DNA of 64,000 nucleotides from Hesseltinella vesiculosa (GCA_002104935.1 MCGT01000021.1:186001-250000), one strand, 5' to 3'; positions 20,847-33,699 are shown, counted from the stretch's first letter. Made by a program: numbers and translations. The notes: generated by a model from the letters alone, not told the origin.

Positions 20847-23400
20847 ATGGAACGCTTGAGCAATGCTGTTAGACTATTTGGACGAACCACTGGCAATATT
20901 TCTGTCCCTTTTACTGAAAATCCACACAAAGAAACAATTAAACGCAAAGATCTCGATATGTGGATAGAGCATCAGGCTCGCAGCTTTGGTGTCCAATGGC
21001 AACTGAATAACAATGGTGCCAACGTAGTAAAAAACCTAAAATTTTTCACTATACATGGCAATCACGATGGATCGATTATAACAAATGCCGCAGATAGCCA
21101 ACGAATTAATGGCGACAATGGTGACCCAGTACATTCAAACGACTCTGATCATGAAGATGCAGAGGAATCTAGTGATCAAATCACGAAAATCACGAAAAAT
21201 ACAAGAAAGAGAAAATTAACATCACACGAGGTAAAATAAATATAGGAAGGGAAGAAATGATTGACTCAAAACCTTTTTTTTAGACATATTTATGCCATAG
21301 ATTCCGAAAGGAGACTGAAAACAAGAGAAGAAAAGCGTTTGGCAATATCCCCTGTAGCTGTAAAGCAAAAATCATTGTCCAGTGTAGTGAGGAGTACCCG
21401 CTTGATGCAAAAATTACATACTTTTGGCAACATAACAACCATGAGCCAGGAAGTAATGAAAATCTGGCTTCTGCGCCACTGAGCAAACAAGACAGGCGCA
21501 TCCTAATGGATTTGGTCGATTCAAGTCTCACATGGGTCAATATAAAAGCGTTACTGCGCCATGACGAAATTGACCTGGTGTCTATTTTGGAAAATGGGAA
21601 TGGTGCTCGGCTACCCACAACACTGCGAATCACCTATTCCAATGTTTATTATTCAATGATGAAATCGCTCGGGAAAAAAGCGCACTTGCACAAGGACATT
21701 AAAGTCAGTCTGACTTTGTGGGCAGAATATATTCAGAACAATGGTGGACACGCCTTGCTGAAAAATTTAGAAGTTGCAGAAAGTGGCATGTTCCTCTTTG
21801 CCTTCATGAGTGGCTGGCAACTCCGCGTAAATGACAAAAAAAAAAAAAGGATCAGGGCATCGAAACCTTATACTTTTATTTTCTCGGTAGACGCTTTTAT
21901 CTGACGGCCATCAGGCTACAATCTGTCTTGATGCAACGCATGGTACTTGCTCTGTGCCTTTGGAAATTGGTGGCGAGTGTGTCAAGATTCCGTGTTACCT
22001 TTACTCCATTGTAGTCAGATGTAGCCAAACAGGCAAAGGTGCGCCTTTGGCGTGGATGATATCCAACTCGCAAGCCTACTCGCCCCTAATGTACTGGCTA
22101 AAATGGCTCAAAGATGAATATCAGTTTGTTCCAAAGCGCATCATGATAGACAACAGCGATACAGAAATCCGCGCCATTCACGAGGTGTACGGGCAAACGG
22201 TATCCATCAACATTTGCCAATGGCACATCCTGAGAGCGTGGCGGAAGAACATTTCCGGAAAGCTCTACGTCGCGAACGGGCATCGCATGGACAAGAAAAT
22301 TGTTGAATTACATCGGAAACAAGCGTATACAATGCTGGTTGATATGATGTACGCCGTCGATGAAAGGGATTTTGATGAAAAGTACGAGACTTTTATCCAA
22401 TGGATCTCGTATCATGCGACCCATTGGTGTGGATCGGAGCTGCTCGAGTATATTACAAATGAATATATTCCAAAAAAGAAAGAGTGGAGCAGTGCATTTC
22501 GCAACGTAAGGTTTTTTTTTAGCTACAATTCTATTTTTTTAACTGACATTTTTTTAACTGAAAATTTTTATTCAAGGCACATTTCCATATTAATACGAAC
22601 AATTATGTCGAGGCTTGGCACCGCACCTTGAAGCAGACGTACATCCCCTCGCTCAAAAAGGAGCGGGCAGATGTCCTTGTCTATGTCTTGTATAAAAATG
22701 TACTCCCTGACCTAATCAGAGACCATGTTTTAGCCAAAGAGCGCTTTGCCAACGTTGTTTTAAGTCTTGCCGAACGCAAACGTAAAATGCTTGTAGAAAA
22801 CTTACCAGGTAAACCTTGGACCACCCGCTTTTTTTTTTTTTTTTGACGCTGTCCTTTTTTTCTGAAGTTGAACAGCTTGAGAATGCTATCGTATCTCAGA
22901 CTGGTCAGCAAATAACAGTTCGATCGTTTACAAACCCAGATGAAGTTACGTACAACATCACAACCACCGACGATGGCGATATGCAGAGTTGCACTTGCCC
23001 TGATCATCAAAATAGCGGGACACTTTGTAAACACATGTTCGCAGTGAACCAGTTTCTTGGTGTGCCGTTCCCGCCCTTTACTCCCTGCCATTCTTCCAGT
23101 AGTTCCAACCTCCCTGTCACCTCCGAGCGCTCTACTACTACTCCTTTGCAGCCTGTCCTTGAAAAGTGAGTGTTAAAAAAAACGCGCATTGAAAGGTGTT
23201 TTAATCACATATACGGTAGCTGCCAAAATAAGCTCCAAAGACTGGTTACTCTGGTTGAGAGTGTTGATGAAACTTCTTTTGCAAGCAACTCTTCCGCTCA
23301 TTTGAGCAGTGCATGCAATCTACTTGATGCTACGTATACTGTTCTGTACTCACAGCTTCGCAGCACCAGAGCTAGACATGACAGGCAGCCCCGATACTGA
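20847..23400 (+). CDS. MULE transposase (MULE domain plus SWIM zinc finger)
   Basis: Six exons that stay in phase: 20847-21230, 21284-21826, 21891-22505, 22577-22808, 22868-23165, 23220-23400; about 750 residues. An N-terminal zinc-cluster-like region has CSCKAKIIVQC and a following HNNH (about residues 150-190), as in FAR1/WRKY-GCM1-type DNA-binding domains. The DDE core has Asp323 in ICLDATHGTC, Asp396 in RIMIDNSDTEIRAI, the CQWHILRAW motif and Glu526 in NNYVEAWHRTLK. A SWIM finger follows: CTCPDHQNSGTLCKH (CxCx8CxH). The frame is open upstream to 20712, but the start at 20847 avoids a hydrophobic extension. Every intron has GT-AG ends and no stop interrupts the model, so the enzyme looks functional. 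Confidence 0.9.
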
Positions 23401-23464
23401 TATCATCCTATACACTGTCGTTAATTTTTATAAATATACGGCTCCCTCAAAAGAAAAAAGTTCA

Positions 23465-23498
23465 GTGGTCATTTTAAAGCAAAAAGAATAAGCGCGTC

Positions 23499-23529
<31 letters not shown>

Positions 23530-24022
23530 AGGAACAGCACTTTTACTTGTACAAAAAGCAAAGCACCTCTTCATTTCATATTCTCTTAAAAAAGTAGGGC
23601 ATTGGTGATAATTGGGCTGTCCTGAACGAAAAAGATGGTTGTTCATTAGGTTTATTTCACTAAAATAAAACTGCAGTGATCGGTAAGTATGAATAAAACT
23701 GCAGTGATCGGTAAGTATGAATAAAAAGACGACAATATGGTTTTTCTCTATACAGTAAGGCTGTTTTCTTACCAATGAAGGCCTGGCTAGTATTGAATTC
23801 ACACCATTATCGTCATACAGTACATCTTGGAAAAAAAAGATAAAAAAAAATAAGAAAACAAGAGAGGAAAAACAAAAAAAAAGTGCGAAAAAATGTTGAT
23901 GTTATAATAAACATTCTTTAACAACATAGCCAGCCAATCGCAGCCCGCAACGGCACTGCACCCCCCATTACATTTTTTAGCTCTGTATTTTCTTATTTTG
24001 CGGACAAAGTCAAGTTTTGCCA
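23465..24022 (-). repeat. MULE right terminal inverted repeat
   Basis: Inverted copy of 20031-20587; the long T-run (about 23499-23526) corresponds to the left A-run. Confidence 0.93.
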
Positions 24023-24025
24023 CAC

Positions 24026-25300
24026 TGGTCATGCAAGGCAAGTGGCTATCAACCTGCTAGCTCTTCTTTCCGTTGTCTGAAAGAGTTGTAATGTTTACCA
24101 AGACCATTTATTATCTTTTTGTGATAGCATACTCAATTTGGGGTGAATTGACTTAGAACAGCTTTGCACTATGATTTTTGATCAGATTGCCTGGGGGTTC
24201 CCTGATGAAAATGGCCGATTTTTTCATTTTTTTAGCGGGTGGGTCGGAGATGTCTAAACGAAAGTGAACAAAAGTTGGCTGAGCGATCTTCTTCAATCGA
24301 CGTGGATTTTTCAGGATCATCATCATTCATTGGTTTGGATACTTTTGCATAATTGCACATTGATCTGATCACCCAAAAGTGCTGTGCAGTGATTCCTTTT
24401 TTTTTTTCTTTTTTTTTTTTACGAAACGAAGGGAGTCCCAATTCAGTTTCCGCTTTTGTCTTCTTTTTCTCACAACTCCTTGAACATTGGTCTCCAAGGT
24501 CTCGCTCCAAGGGTATTCGGCAGGGATTCAAGAGCTGGGTCTAGTGATTACAACAATACATGACTTCATATTGATTTTTGAATATAGATTTTTAATAAAC
24601 TACCGGCGCCACATTGAGAATCTTGAAGCAACATGCTGGTTAAAATAAAGTAAGCTTAGGGGTTGAATTGCAAGCACAGACTCAATGCTCTGTTTTCTAT
24701 GTGATGGAGAGTAAGGGGTTAGGTCATTGGTGTGTCAAGGAAGACACAGTTATGCATAATGTCGACACCAGCCGCTAGCCTTTGCGTTTGGCGCTGGTGT
24801 CCTTGCGGGTTCATGAAGGTAATGAGATATGACTCGTGAGTGAGGCATTTCATGTACCTTTCACAGCATATTGGAAGTGGCTGGTGGTTGGATGACAAAG
24901 ACAAAAAAGCAGTAGATTAGGAGCCCATGGAAAAGGCAAGTACCCAGAATAAAAAAAAAGAAAAAAGCTAGGCAATTGCGCGGAAACTGAATAAGGACTC
25001 CTTTTGTTTCGTAAAAAAAAAAGAAAAAAAAAAGCAATCACTTCACAGCACTTTTGGGTGATCAGATCAATGTGCAATTATGCAAAAGTATCCAAACCAA
25101 TGAATGATGATGATCCTGAAAAATCCACGTCGATTGAAGAAGATCGCTCAGCCAACTTTTGTTCACTTTCGTTTAGACATCTCCGACCCACCCGCTAAAA
25201 AAATGAAAAAATCGGCCATTTTCATCAGGGAACCCCCAGGCAATCTGATCAAAAATCACAGCGCAGAATTGATCTAAATGAATTCATCCCAAATTTTCCA
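24026..25300. mobile_element. Fold-back element of the long-TIR family (pair C)
   Basis: Two copies of the dispersed repeat face each other: 24170-24440 (+) and 25000-25262 (-). Over about 260 bp they are almost identical to each other, sharing private variants such as GCGGGTGGGTCGGAGATG and CATTGGTTTGGATACTTTTG that other copies lack. Outside this core (24060-24165 versus 25265-25360) similarity falls to roughly three quarters. The 560 bp between them has no recognisable gene. It is a non-autonomous unit with large inverted repeats, either recently moved or homogenised by gene conversion. The MULE abuts its left side. Confidence 0.82.
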
Positions 25301-25893
25301 TGATATTACAATACGTACACTTAAAATGACTTCGCACACACTTGATTTTGCTCGCGCACCTGAAAATTTCAGCAGCTTGTCCAATTGGGTCAGTGGTCAA
25401 AAAACATTTTTTCACATCTCAAAGAAATGCCTGGCATCCACCAAATGACGACGGACATCCATTTTGCATCCTGGCTTGGGTGACGTTAGATAGAGCTTCA
25501 AAACATAAAATGCATTTTTTGGGCGATTTCTAGCCCTGTGTCATGTTCATGTCCGTGATGATTTTTTTCTTTTCATCTCCAAAGCTGGATTTTTTTGCCA
25601 AAACCAACTCTCTGTGCTCAATCCACAGCTTGAAAGGTCAATTATTGAATGTAAGTAACCGCCTTCTTTTTTCTTTTTCGACAGTAATAATCCATCTCTC
25701 GCTTATTTACTTAGTATAATTTAACTGAACCTTTTTCACACAAAGGTGGGACTTCGCTGTTGTCGGCGGTTGGGTGAATGGCGGCTTTTGAAAGGTGGGG
25801 TGGTTCCAAAAGCGGACTCAATGAAACAATCACAGGTTTTTTTTTTCATTCTTCCTCCTTTTTCTCTTGCAACGTCTTGATGTGTTTTCTGGT
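25301..25893. other. Intergenic, upstream of TAPT1-like gene
   Basis: The first 150 bp still resemble the outer flank of the element at 48.5-48.66 kb (CGCGCACNTGA..., GTCCAATTGG/GTCCAGTTGG, AAAAACATTTTTTCAC/AAAAACATTTATTCAC), so repeat-family sequence extends to about 25460. The rest is AT-rich promoter-like DNA with no gene. Confidence 0.5.
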
Positions 25894-28359
25894 ATGAATT
25901 ATGAAAAGCTCAAGTCATCATCGAAGCCGATACGGTCGTCTTCTGTGCCTTCATCGCCGATACACAGTCCCAACAGTTTCCAATTACTCGAACGACCTAC
26001 GCCTAGTGTATCCCTTCCATCTTTAAAGAAGAAAAAGCGGCAAAATCGAAAGCAAACAGCAACGTATTGGTTAGACAGTGATCAGTGTGTCCCTACTTCT
26101 TCTAGGAAGTTAATCCAACCATCCCATTTAAGCCAGCCTATCATTGATGCTAGCCCACAGCAATACGGGGCTTTCCCGCCTCCTCCACCTTCAGTGTCAC
26201 AATCACCACTGACCTTGCCGCCAGTGTGCTCACCGCCACTCTCACCTGACCCGACTTCACCGTCCACGGCCTCAACTTGGGTGCAGCACATGCCGTCAAT
26301 GTCGTTTTGGGATTACCTCCGGGATGAATTAACCGTATCTGATTTCGACAGTACTCAAGAAATCAAGAGGGAACGCATCACCAACTTTCTGGCTGTACCT
26401 GGCTCACTTGAAAAGGTTCGAAAAAAAAAAAGAAAGGCAAATGGTTGAACCAACAACTTTTCTTCTGGACGGGTGTAGCTCATGGGTTTTGGATTTGTGG
26501 TTTGTCTGGACTCGTTTCTGTACATGTTTACGATTTTGCCTCTGCGATTTGGGCTGGCCCTTTACCACTATCTCTGGACTATCTACGTCAATCTACAAGT
26601 GCTTTGGTATGGCCAGGGCGAGTAAGAAAGAAGAAAGAAGAATACGCAAGACTTGCATACTGACTCCGTTGTTGTCTCTGTAAAGATTTCTACGACTGCG
26701 AGCTTCACAGAAATGCGATCTTCTCAAGGGTCTATTAATCATCAGCACTTGTGTTGCCATGGCAACTTTGGATCCATCTAGGTTATACCATGCTATTCGT
26801 GGGCAAGCTGTTTTGAAGTTGTATGTGATTTTTAATGTTTTGGAGATATGTGACAAACTATGCTGCTCTGTTGGCGTGGACATTCTGGATGCCCTGTTTT
26901 CCAAATCAACTCTTGGATCGTCCCCTCACCATGAATCTGGCACTGCCACCGATTATGCACGTCGTCACTTGAAGCCCGTTACATTATTCATGCTGGCAGC
27001 CATCTACATGCTGATCCACACTGCGGTGCTATTTTTTGAAATGATCACTCTCAACGTTGCCATCAACTTTTACTCCAACGCACTCTTGTCATTGCTTATC
27101 TCGAACCAATTTGTGGAAATCAAGCAATCTGTATTCAAGAAATTTGAACGCGAAAATCTGTTCCAGCTTAGCTGCAGTGGTAAAAAAAAAAAAAAAAAGA
27201 TGCAAAGGTTCACTAACTCTTTGATTAGATATCGTGGAACGTTTCCAACAAAGCGTATTTTTGACCATAATCACACTTAGAAATGTGGTTGAGTTATCTG
27301 ATTCGTCACCAACGTCGGTGTTGCCCTCCACATTTGTCCCACTCTTCCAACTGCCAGCCAGCATATCCATCAACAGCCTGATGACGCCAGTGCTTATGGT
27401 GATTGCTTCGGAGCTTACGGTGGACTGGCTAAAACATGCCTTTATTTCCAAGTTCAACCAAATCCGCCCTTCTATCTACGAAAAATATATCGACATTCTG
27501 TGCCGTGACCTAGTGGTCGGAAATCCTGGCAGAATGTCCTCCAGCAAAAAAAAGAATAGTTTTGTAGATCAATCGCCAGTGGTGTCAAGGCGCATTGGCT
27601 TTCCAGCCCTTCCATTGGCTTGCATGGTTGGTTTTATGCTTCCCTTTTTCGAGCTGTATCACCCCAACTCATCTTTTTTTGTATGTGTGACAAATAGGCA
27701 ATTCGAATGATGCAACAGTTACTCCCCATGATTTTCATGCCCAGTCGGTTTGATGATGGTCCCTCAGGGACTAGCGAACCAGCTACCTCTGTGGCCTCTA
27801 CTCTTGTCCACGGGCTTCTCAGTTACTTGGCAGACCATCAAGGTATTGTCAGTCGGCTGCTTCCCGCAAGGATCCAGCTGGTCATCTTGTCGCTGGTGCA
27901 GTGTGGGTGGCTGGAGCGTGGATTGGATCATTTCGTTCGAGGCTTGACTTGGACATTTTTTGTCTTGTTTTTGGCCATCATGTAGGTTCATCATTACAGC
28001 TTTCTTTTTATAATACTGAAGGTTAATTCTCCATAGCTTGTTCGCTCTCAAGGTGTTGGTAGGAATGACGTTGCTGGGATATGCCTACAAACGATATGAA
28101 ACTATGGAAGACAGGGAGGTTCAAGAAAGTCAAAAAGACAAGCAAGTTCAAGAAATGAACAAACCCGAAGTGGTAAATGAAATTGGACGAGCTTGTCTAT
28201 AACGATGATCTCATTTTTCTTTTTTTTTAAAAGGAATACCAAACACGCTTGCAAAGTTATCTTTCTGACCCGGCAGACAATGTCATGGGAAGAGCCCCTA
28301 TGAAATACACCCTGGACAATGTTGACCGTTTCTCCATGGTTAGAAGTAGAATACCCTAG
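25894..28359 (+). CDS. TAPT1/EMP65-family ER membrane protein
   Basis: Seven exons in phase: 25894-26415, 26479-26621, 26686-27179, 27229-27626, 27698-27981, 28037-28172, 28234-28359; about 700 residues. TAPT1/Emp65 proteins are multi-pass ER proteins; yeast Emp65 works with the SUN-like Slp1 in protecting soluble ER proteins. The Pro/Ser-rich N-terminus (1-140) is followed by the family signatures SFWDYLRDELTVSDFD, CLDSFLYMFTILPLR, RGQAVLKLYVIFNVLEICDK, VEIKQSVFKKFERENLFQL, WLKHAFISKFNQIRP and the C-terminal LDNVDRFSMVRSRIP. Intron 3 begins GT followed by a 17-A run. The region around residues 510-560 (exon 5) is less conserved, so a small extra intron there cannot be excluded. Confidence 0.9.
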
Positions 28360-28463
28360 AACCTTTTATTTTTGGAAAAATTGAAATGTTTTGCAAAGAT
28401 CACGGGAGAGAGGTAAAGAAATTAGTGGGAAGAGGGATGGGGGGTAATCTATAGAGTAGGCCT

Positions 28464-29938
28464 TTATCGGTACCACAAGCGATTTAGCAAGGATCGACTT
28501 GGGGGTGAGGGTGAGATTGTGGCATTTGATGACGATTCTCCAAAATCAATTTGGCCGATGGATTCGGATGTGATACCAGAAGGTGGAGGTGATGTCGGAG
28601 GCGGAGATTGTCCGTAGCTAGGGCTTTCTTTGAATGCAACGGCTGCTTTCAGACTTGCAGCAATCAGCATGTACAGCGTTTCCGAAGCCAGTTCGTGCAA
28701 ATGATATTGCTCATCAGCATCCAATAGCATCTTGATACACTCGATTCCCACCATTTGCATTTTCTTGCGTACGTCATATTGATGATCAAACCAGGATAAT
28801 ATCAATGTCAAGTACTCGATGATCAGGGCCACCAGGTCTGTCAGTGAAGAGGAAATGAGACGAGCTTTATCTTATCTTCTATTTCGCCTTACCAGGGATT
28901 GGAGATTGCTTTATCAATACGGCACAGGTGACACTGGCATCAATAACAAAGCGGCCAAAGCGCTTGAAGCGGTATATAGGATCACGTTGGTCAAAGCCTT
29001 GCAAAGCTGCGCTGTTGCTTTCTTCCCAGGCTTGGACGGTGGTGGTGCCAATCGAACTGATAGTGCTGATGGTCATGGAGATGCGTGAGAATACTGACGT
29101 GATCGTGGTGGTGGTTGTACGAGACATTTGATCGCTCTGATCGTCGCTATTGCCGTATTGGATGGGGGGCAGTTGTTTATACTGACAGGCCAAACTCAGG
29201 ATGCCTACTCGCTCTTCCACACTTTTCAACGAGAAATAAATAAGCATGGATAAAACCAAAAGCGTTTTTTTTTTTTTTACCTTTGGAGTTTTTCACGCAG
29301 AGCTATCTTGGTTCGGGGATCTGTTTTGTCTAACACGACAAATAAACAAAGAAGTTAAGAAAGATTGGGGCAAATAACCAGGAGACCCGATTCTTTTTTT
29401 TTTTTGGAGCAATTGCCTTACTTGGTAACGCCATCAAAATCTTGTCAATGCCAGAGAGATAAATATCCAGTGCAACGTCGTCGTTTCCTTCTTCATATTC
29501 GTCAGCTGCGATAGCGACCAATTTCATTCCCTGAGACACACTGCGTCGGTCGAGAGGGGGAATCTGGTTGCTTTTATAGGATGTATTTGAAGACGAGGCC
29601 ACAATAGCAGCGGCATCATCCCGAAGCTTATCAACAAATGCACTCATTTCCGAAGTCCACGAAGTGCTCGGCGTTGGAGTGGGGGATTCGATAATAGGGG
29701 ATGTGTTATAATCCGAGTAAAGGTTGCCGGTGGTATTGTTAGCAAAGTTAGTGTGGTATTGAGGTTGGTGTTGATAAACGGTTGGGGTAGAAGCATTCAT
29801 ATTTGGTAACTTTGCAAGCAACTGGGATTGATGAGGGTATATCGTGTTGCTGGCACTGGTGCTGGTGCTGGTTGAATGCGATTTTGTAGGCACCACCTGC
29901 CCTTGCTTTTTCTTGTTTCGGTGTGAAAGCAGTGGCAT
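28464..29938 (-). CDS. MIT-domain protein of unknown role
   Basis: Four exons in phase: 29938-29422, 29329-29281, 29221-28893, 28837-28464; about 422 residues. MIT domains are three-helix bundles that bind ESCRT-III tails or otherwise recruit proteins to endosomes. Here the domain spans about residues 145-205 (SQGMKLVAIAADEYEEGN, then DIYLSGIDKILMALP, and after the junction TDPRTKIALREKL). The N-terminal 110 residues are Ser/Thr/Asn/Gln-rich. The C-terminal half is largely helical (IIEYLTLILSWFDHQYDV) with a Pro/Ser-rich tail. An in-frame extension to an ATG at 30076 is Phe-rich and doubtful. The C-terminal half resembles no family I can name. Confidence 0.72.
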
Positions 29939-30558
29939 GGGCGTAAATCGAAAATAAACAACTGTTGAAAAAGAAAGAAAAAGAAAGAAAAAAAGCGCTC
30001 CCTCATTTTTATCATTGATGCCCTCCGCCCTCCAATTTTCACATGTGGCAACTAAAACCTCAACGAACTCCGCCATGGAAGGCAGCGAAGAGGCCCAAAA
30101 CTGCTCAATTCTTTACGAAATGGCCCAAAAATAAAGAACATGTCAATGCTAAGAGAGGGAGAATCCACGTGTCAGAAAAGTCAGGGAGTACATCAACTCG
30201 ATTCACATGAAAACAACTCATAAAAAAAAACGGAAGATGTATGTCCCTCTCTGGGATACTGCACTGAAGATGTAGCACAGAGTAACGCTGGGGTGCTCAA
30301 CTAAGTAACCTTTTTTTCAAAGGGAGAACGCACAGACACATGTAATGTACGGTTCTTTTTTTTTTTTTCGTTAGAAGAAAAAGTGGGAATGAAAGCGAGG
30401 AAGGTGTCCAACAGAGACAAAGGCAATTTGCCAGAGCATTTTGATTGGCTGCCAACTCCGAACCAATTTGTCGTCCCACCTTGTGTCACTTTTTTTTCTT
30501 TTTCATTTTCTTGCCTTCCTTCTTGCTCTCACTTCCTTTGTAATTTCTAAAGGTTGAC
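29939..30558. other. Divergent promoter region
   Basis: Between the MIT gene (-) and the disordered-protein gene (+). It contains a T-run (30357-30368) and ends in a pyrimidine-rich tract (about 30487-30545) just before the plus-strand start, typical of fungal core promoters. No gene seen. Confidence 0.45.
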
Positions 30559-33408
30559 ATGTTATCCACAATGGAAAGACTTGGCTCAAACGAGGAATTA
30601 TCTGATAAAAAATCGGCGGTAGACATGGCTCCACTACTCCCCATGACAAAGTCAAGCTCGATCAATGACCTGGTAAGTCATAAAATAGAACGTTGACAAC
30701 GACAAGAGAACCTTATTTGTCTTTAATACACTTTTATTAAAATGCCTGAATATTAAATTGCTTTCATCAGGAGTCACTAAGAATTTCTTCAACACCACCT
30801 TCTACCCCTGGTTTGGACAAAGGTGGAAGCAACATTCAAGATCAAGACCTACATGATAGCTATGACGATGAGGACGGCGATGACTACCTAATCGACTACG
30901 ATTCCCCACCTGAAGAGGACTATTTCTTCAACGACTTTATCAATGACGACAATGGCGAACCTACCAAAGGTAGCAAACTCTCCAAGCAGCAGGGCAGAAG
31001 ATCCAGGATAGCCAACAAGTCTTCTCGCTTTGATCTGCAAGCTTTTGCCCAACACTTGCACAGTCATCGGTTGTCTGTGGTACAAGCTCGGCAGAGTGGT
31101 ATCAATTTGACGGAAGAAGATGAAAAAGAGCTTGAACGTCTTTTGGCAAGGAAGCAATCCAATGCATCTACCCTTCCCCCTGTACCTACTCTCCCCCTTG
31201 CTCCCATTACTGCTTTGTCTGGTCCCTCCGATTCTACTGGTCAGATCGGCGAATCTGAAACAGCTCCGATCAATAAGAAAGCGACCATCATCGAGCCTTC
31301 TTGGGACCCTTCCACTTCTGAACCTAGATCGTCTATGCTTTTGCAAAAGTTGGATCAGCAACGCCCCAATGTGTTATCCAATGGTAAACCCACTGGACCT
31401 TCCCGCCCTTTTTTAGCTCTTTTTTTTTTTCAAATGAAACTCTGATGAACCTTCTTTTTTTTAATTAGATATCAACGCCAATAACGTGGAAGAATTGCCA
31501 AGCCCATTATCGCCTTCTCTCTCTGACCCTTCATCATTTGTCCTACCTCGCAAGGCCCCTAACCCCCTCTCCTTGCCTGATCAAGATCGAAAGAATGGAA
31601 CACATGCGCCAGACGTCGTGGATTCCCGAATTTCCACCATCACGTTGGCCCCACCAGCGGAAAAGAAATCAAGCGTGATCGTTCCAAAACTAAAAAAGAA
31701 AACATCTTGGTTGACCCTGCGCCAACATAAATCCACGAAGCGATCACCTTTGGCCCCGCAAAATGACGAAGATGAGGCATCGTCACCTCCATCGTCGCCT
31801 CGACCTTCTCGCCTTATTCGTCGCTCAATGAGCTTGGATACTTTGACCGACATGGCGAAGCAGCAGCATAAAGATCAGTGGAAAACCAGTGGACAAGCTG
31901 ACGCCATCACGGTCTCCCCTCCTAACGAACAAGAAAAGGACAAAGCTGACGCTTCGGAGTCCTTGAGAAAATCCACACCAGCTCCTCGGTTGGGCCTGTT
32001 TGGCAGTCTGCGTCAAGCCAGCCGGTCTTCTCGATCCATCCGAGGTTTAATGCGGAACCTAAGCACCGTTGGCCACCGATCTTCATCACAGCTTCCGCCT
32101 TCTACAACTGCAGCGGCCCCGCCCACTGCCTCAAAATCACCTCTGAGTAGCGCCGTACAACCATCCGACGAAGGCTCGAAAGACGGGAATGGCATGTCCC
32201 CAGCTGCCATGGCAGCCTTGCAGCATGATGTCACTCAACACAAGAGCCAGCGCAAGACCAACAACAAACCCGATGATAGTGCCGAAAAGAAAAAACACTA
32301 TAGCAAATCCAGCGATACCAGCACCAGTAGTAAAGATGCCACAGAAGCCGACGAATTGGAAGGCGTGGATGACGCCACTGAACAGGTGACCCATACAGCT
32401 ACATCGGCAAAGGGTGGTATCCGTTTGCTCTCCAGTTTATTGGCCAAGGCCCGAACTTCCCGTCGATCTACCCCAACCGCTGCCCCCACCACAAAGACAA
32501 TCAATTTACCCAATGACGATGATGACGACGATGATGATGATAATAAGTCGCTGGACGACACCTCATCGCACCAACAACGAAAGAAGAATAGCCGCAACAA
32601 GGTTGTGCGACGGACCATCATCTACGTTCAGCCAAATGCCCTGGACTTCTTGAAAAAGGAGGGCCAAATGCCGCCCTTGCCGCCCAAAACAGAGTTGGCT
32701 CTTCCTCCTGTACCCCCTCCCCATCAAGACACTACCAGCGCTGAATATGCCACTGCCACCAAGCTGAGCCGCCAGACCTCAAGACGCAAGCGCCTTGTCG
32801 AAGAGCCTGCCGCTGTTGATTCCCTAGATGTGGCAGACCATACCAAGAAATGGCGCTTGGAAAGTGTTAGCGAGCTCGACGTCAGTCCAAGAAAAAACTC
32901 TTTGCAGTTCCTCAAGGACGAAGTAGATGACCTTGTTCAGTTTTACACTGGCGAAGTCGACGATAATGATCACTCTGGAAGCTCATCCCGTTTGGAAGGC
33001 CTGGAGCTTCGTGAAATGAGCGATGGTTCTGTGGTGTGGGGCATTGTCAAAAAGCAAGGCAACCGAAAGAGCTTCCATGCCACCAAAGCCCTGCAGTCCA
33101 TGATGGAACAAGCCAATGAAGTTGATCAGACCCATGAAGATATCGAAAAGAGTGTGCTTGCCTTGATGGGATTGACGCCTGACAGTTTGAATCACCTTCC
33201 TCCCTCACCTCCACGCACATCTCCGTCAACCTCGTTTATACCACCTCATGCAACCAAATCAACGTCCCTCCCCCCTCCTCCCATTCCCAAACGGTCTCCC
33301 CGTCGCCAAAAACACGAGTCTGCTAAGCCTGCCTCGTTGCGCAAGCAACGTACGTTGTCGGTGGAAGAGGAATTGGATGAAATGATGCAGTCCATGGCTC
33401 GACCTTGA
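30559..33408 (+). CDS. Large, mostly disordered protein of unknown function
   Basis: Three exons in phase: 30559-30672, 30771-31383, 31469-33408; about 888 residues. Low-complexity features dominate: an acidic Asp/Tyr-rich patch at about residues 60-90 (SYDDEDGDDYLIDYDSPPEE), many Ser/Pro/Lys-rich stretches with basic RRS/SPxK-like phosphorylation sites, an Asp-run near residue 590 (plus-strand 32513-32543) and Pro-rich SH3-type motifs (PPLPPKTELALPPVPPP; SLPPPPIPKRSP). A more ordered segment lies at residues 735-805, including FLKDEVDDLVQFYTGEVDD and SDGSVVWGIVKKQGNRKSFH. The protein ends LSVEEELDEMMQSMARP. The composition suggests a signalling or cytoskeletal scaffold, but no family was recognised. 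Confidence 0.75.
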
Positions 33409-33699
33409 ATTATTTTATTAAACTCTTTACAATATCCAAAGTGTCTGTGCATATCGTATTTTGACCACGTCCCAACGCCTGCGGTTTCCTTCCCCCCCCC
33501 CCAAAAAAAAAGCAATACCTGTTTGCCGGTGGTGTTTGCTTGCGGAAAAAACATCAAGCCTGTCAGGAAATTAATTTTAACGCGCGTGGCTTCATTGGCA
33601 AACAAATGAAGTTGCTCACCAACAACTTTTTTTTTTTTTTTTTTTTTTTGTTTTGACTTTTTTCCCCCATCCCAGTTTTGTTTCAATTTGTACACGACA

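Larger units (their letters stand above)
20031..24022 (+). mobile_element. Mutator-like transposable element (MULE) with long inverted repeats
   Basis: A 3,992-bp unit bounded by inverted repeats of about 557 bp that start TGGCAAAACTTGACTTTGTC at each end and appear identical by eye, apart from possible differences in the long A/T run. It contains one six-exon gene with MULE transposase and SWIM zinc-finger domains. Near-identical TIRs and an unbroken gene imply recent activity. No matching 8-10-bp target duplication is visible: the nine flanking bases differ (left CTCGAAGGA, right CACTGGTCA). The right flank falls inside sequence belonging to the other repeat family. Confidence 0.93.
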
